Part shown: positions 63,918-64,000 of the stretch, piece after piece | How the letters are laid out: each line of letters begins with the position of its first letter | Position numbering within the stretch: the first letter of the stretch is position 1 | NCBI GenBank assembly: GCA_025769875.1 | Contig: JAGFNK010000278.1 | Span: forward strand, 1 to 64,000 | Reading direction: 5' to 3' | Length of the DNA stretch: 64,000 nucleotides | Source: Russula earlei | Lineage: Eukaryota; Basidiomycota; Agaricomycetes; Russulales; Russulaceae | Position numbers and translations under genes: made by a program | Notes under the pieces: generated by a model | What the model was told of the DNA's origin: nothing | The model's input: only the letters and a program-made list of their open reading frames with translations | The model's database searches: none

Positions 63918-64000
63918 ATGACTTCTGACCCCAAAACACTGAATTCCTTGGTTGAGCTGGAGAAGAGGGCCATTTCTCAAAGCCAGGCCACGCTGTCATT
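63918..64000 (+). CDS. Possible gene start, truncated by the window edge
   Basis: ATG at 63918 opens a frame to the end of the window (MTSDPKTLNSLVELEKRAIS, then QSQATLS). The helical, charged start looks like a coding N-terminus but is too short to identify. Confidence 0.35.
   Translation, partial: MTSDPKTLNSLVELEKRAISQSQATLS

Overview
This window looks like nuclear DNA of a filamentous basidiomycete fungus, most likely an Agaricomycete. Introns are short (about 45-60 bp, GT-AG, one clear GC-AG). The protein families include a FunK1 kinase, I66-like beta-trefoil proteinase inhibitors, an F-box protein and a Reb1-type Myb protein. The transposons are Ty3/Gypsy, Ty1/Copia, pogo-like, hAT and a LINE. 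I cannot name the species from the sequence alone.

Positions 1-41.6 kb are almost entirely transposable elements. From the left: a 155-bp tandem repeat with an inverted partner at 4.5-5.0 kb; a decayed pogo-like transposase (5.05-7.24 kb, minus); a hAT element with 8-bp target duplication (8362-11272); and a Gypsy chromovirus whose LTRs and 5-bp target duplication (CCTTC) sit 20.4 kb apart (12536-32941). Four later insertions lie inside that Gypsy, each with its own 5-bp duplication: a solo LTR (13215-14043), a nearly complete Copia (15624-21972), another solo LTR (22964-23925) and a second Copia with almost identical LTRs but ruined genes (26354-31278). Removing them leaves a Gypsy of about 7.3 kb. 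Five solo LTRs of one roughly 963-bp family are scattered over the first 37 kb. Then come Copia and LINE remnants and a third Copia-type element (about 37.6-41.6 kb) that lacks reverse transcriptase and a visible 5' LTR but keeps a 922-codon open frame. Many nonsense mutations read as CGA to TGA, and LTR copies differ mostly at CpG sites, which suggests methylation-linked C-to-T decay.

From 41.6 kb the window becomes gene-bearing. A segment of roughly 1.8 kb occurs three times (about 41.8-43.7 kb, 44.2-46.0 kb, and inverted at 49.0-50.9 kb). Each copy carries an intact four-exon gene for a 139-141-residue I66-like beta-trefoil protein. Fragments of a second duplicated gene and a PIF1-helicase pseudogene lie between them.

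From 52 to 63 kb there is a run of single genes: a complete FunK1 kinase, an F-box protein, a SAP-domain protein with a strong nuclear localisation signal, a Reb1-like Myb protein, two paralogous small nuclear-looking coiled-coil proteins, and one further broken conserved gene. One coiled-coil protein begins M-A-R-T-K-Q-T-G-R, matching histone H3 residues 1-6 and 8. I consider that possible histone-tail mimic the most unusual single signal here. A dispersed non-coding repeat (TTAAGTATCTG...) recurs in the spacers of this gene region.
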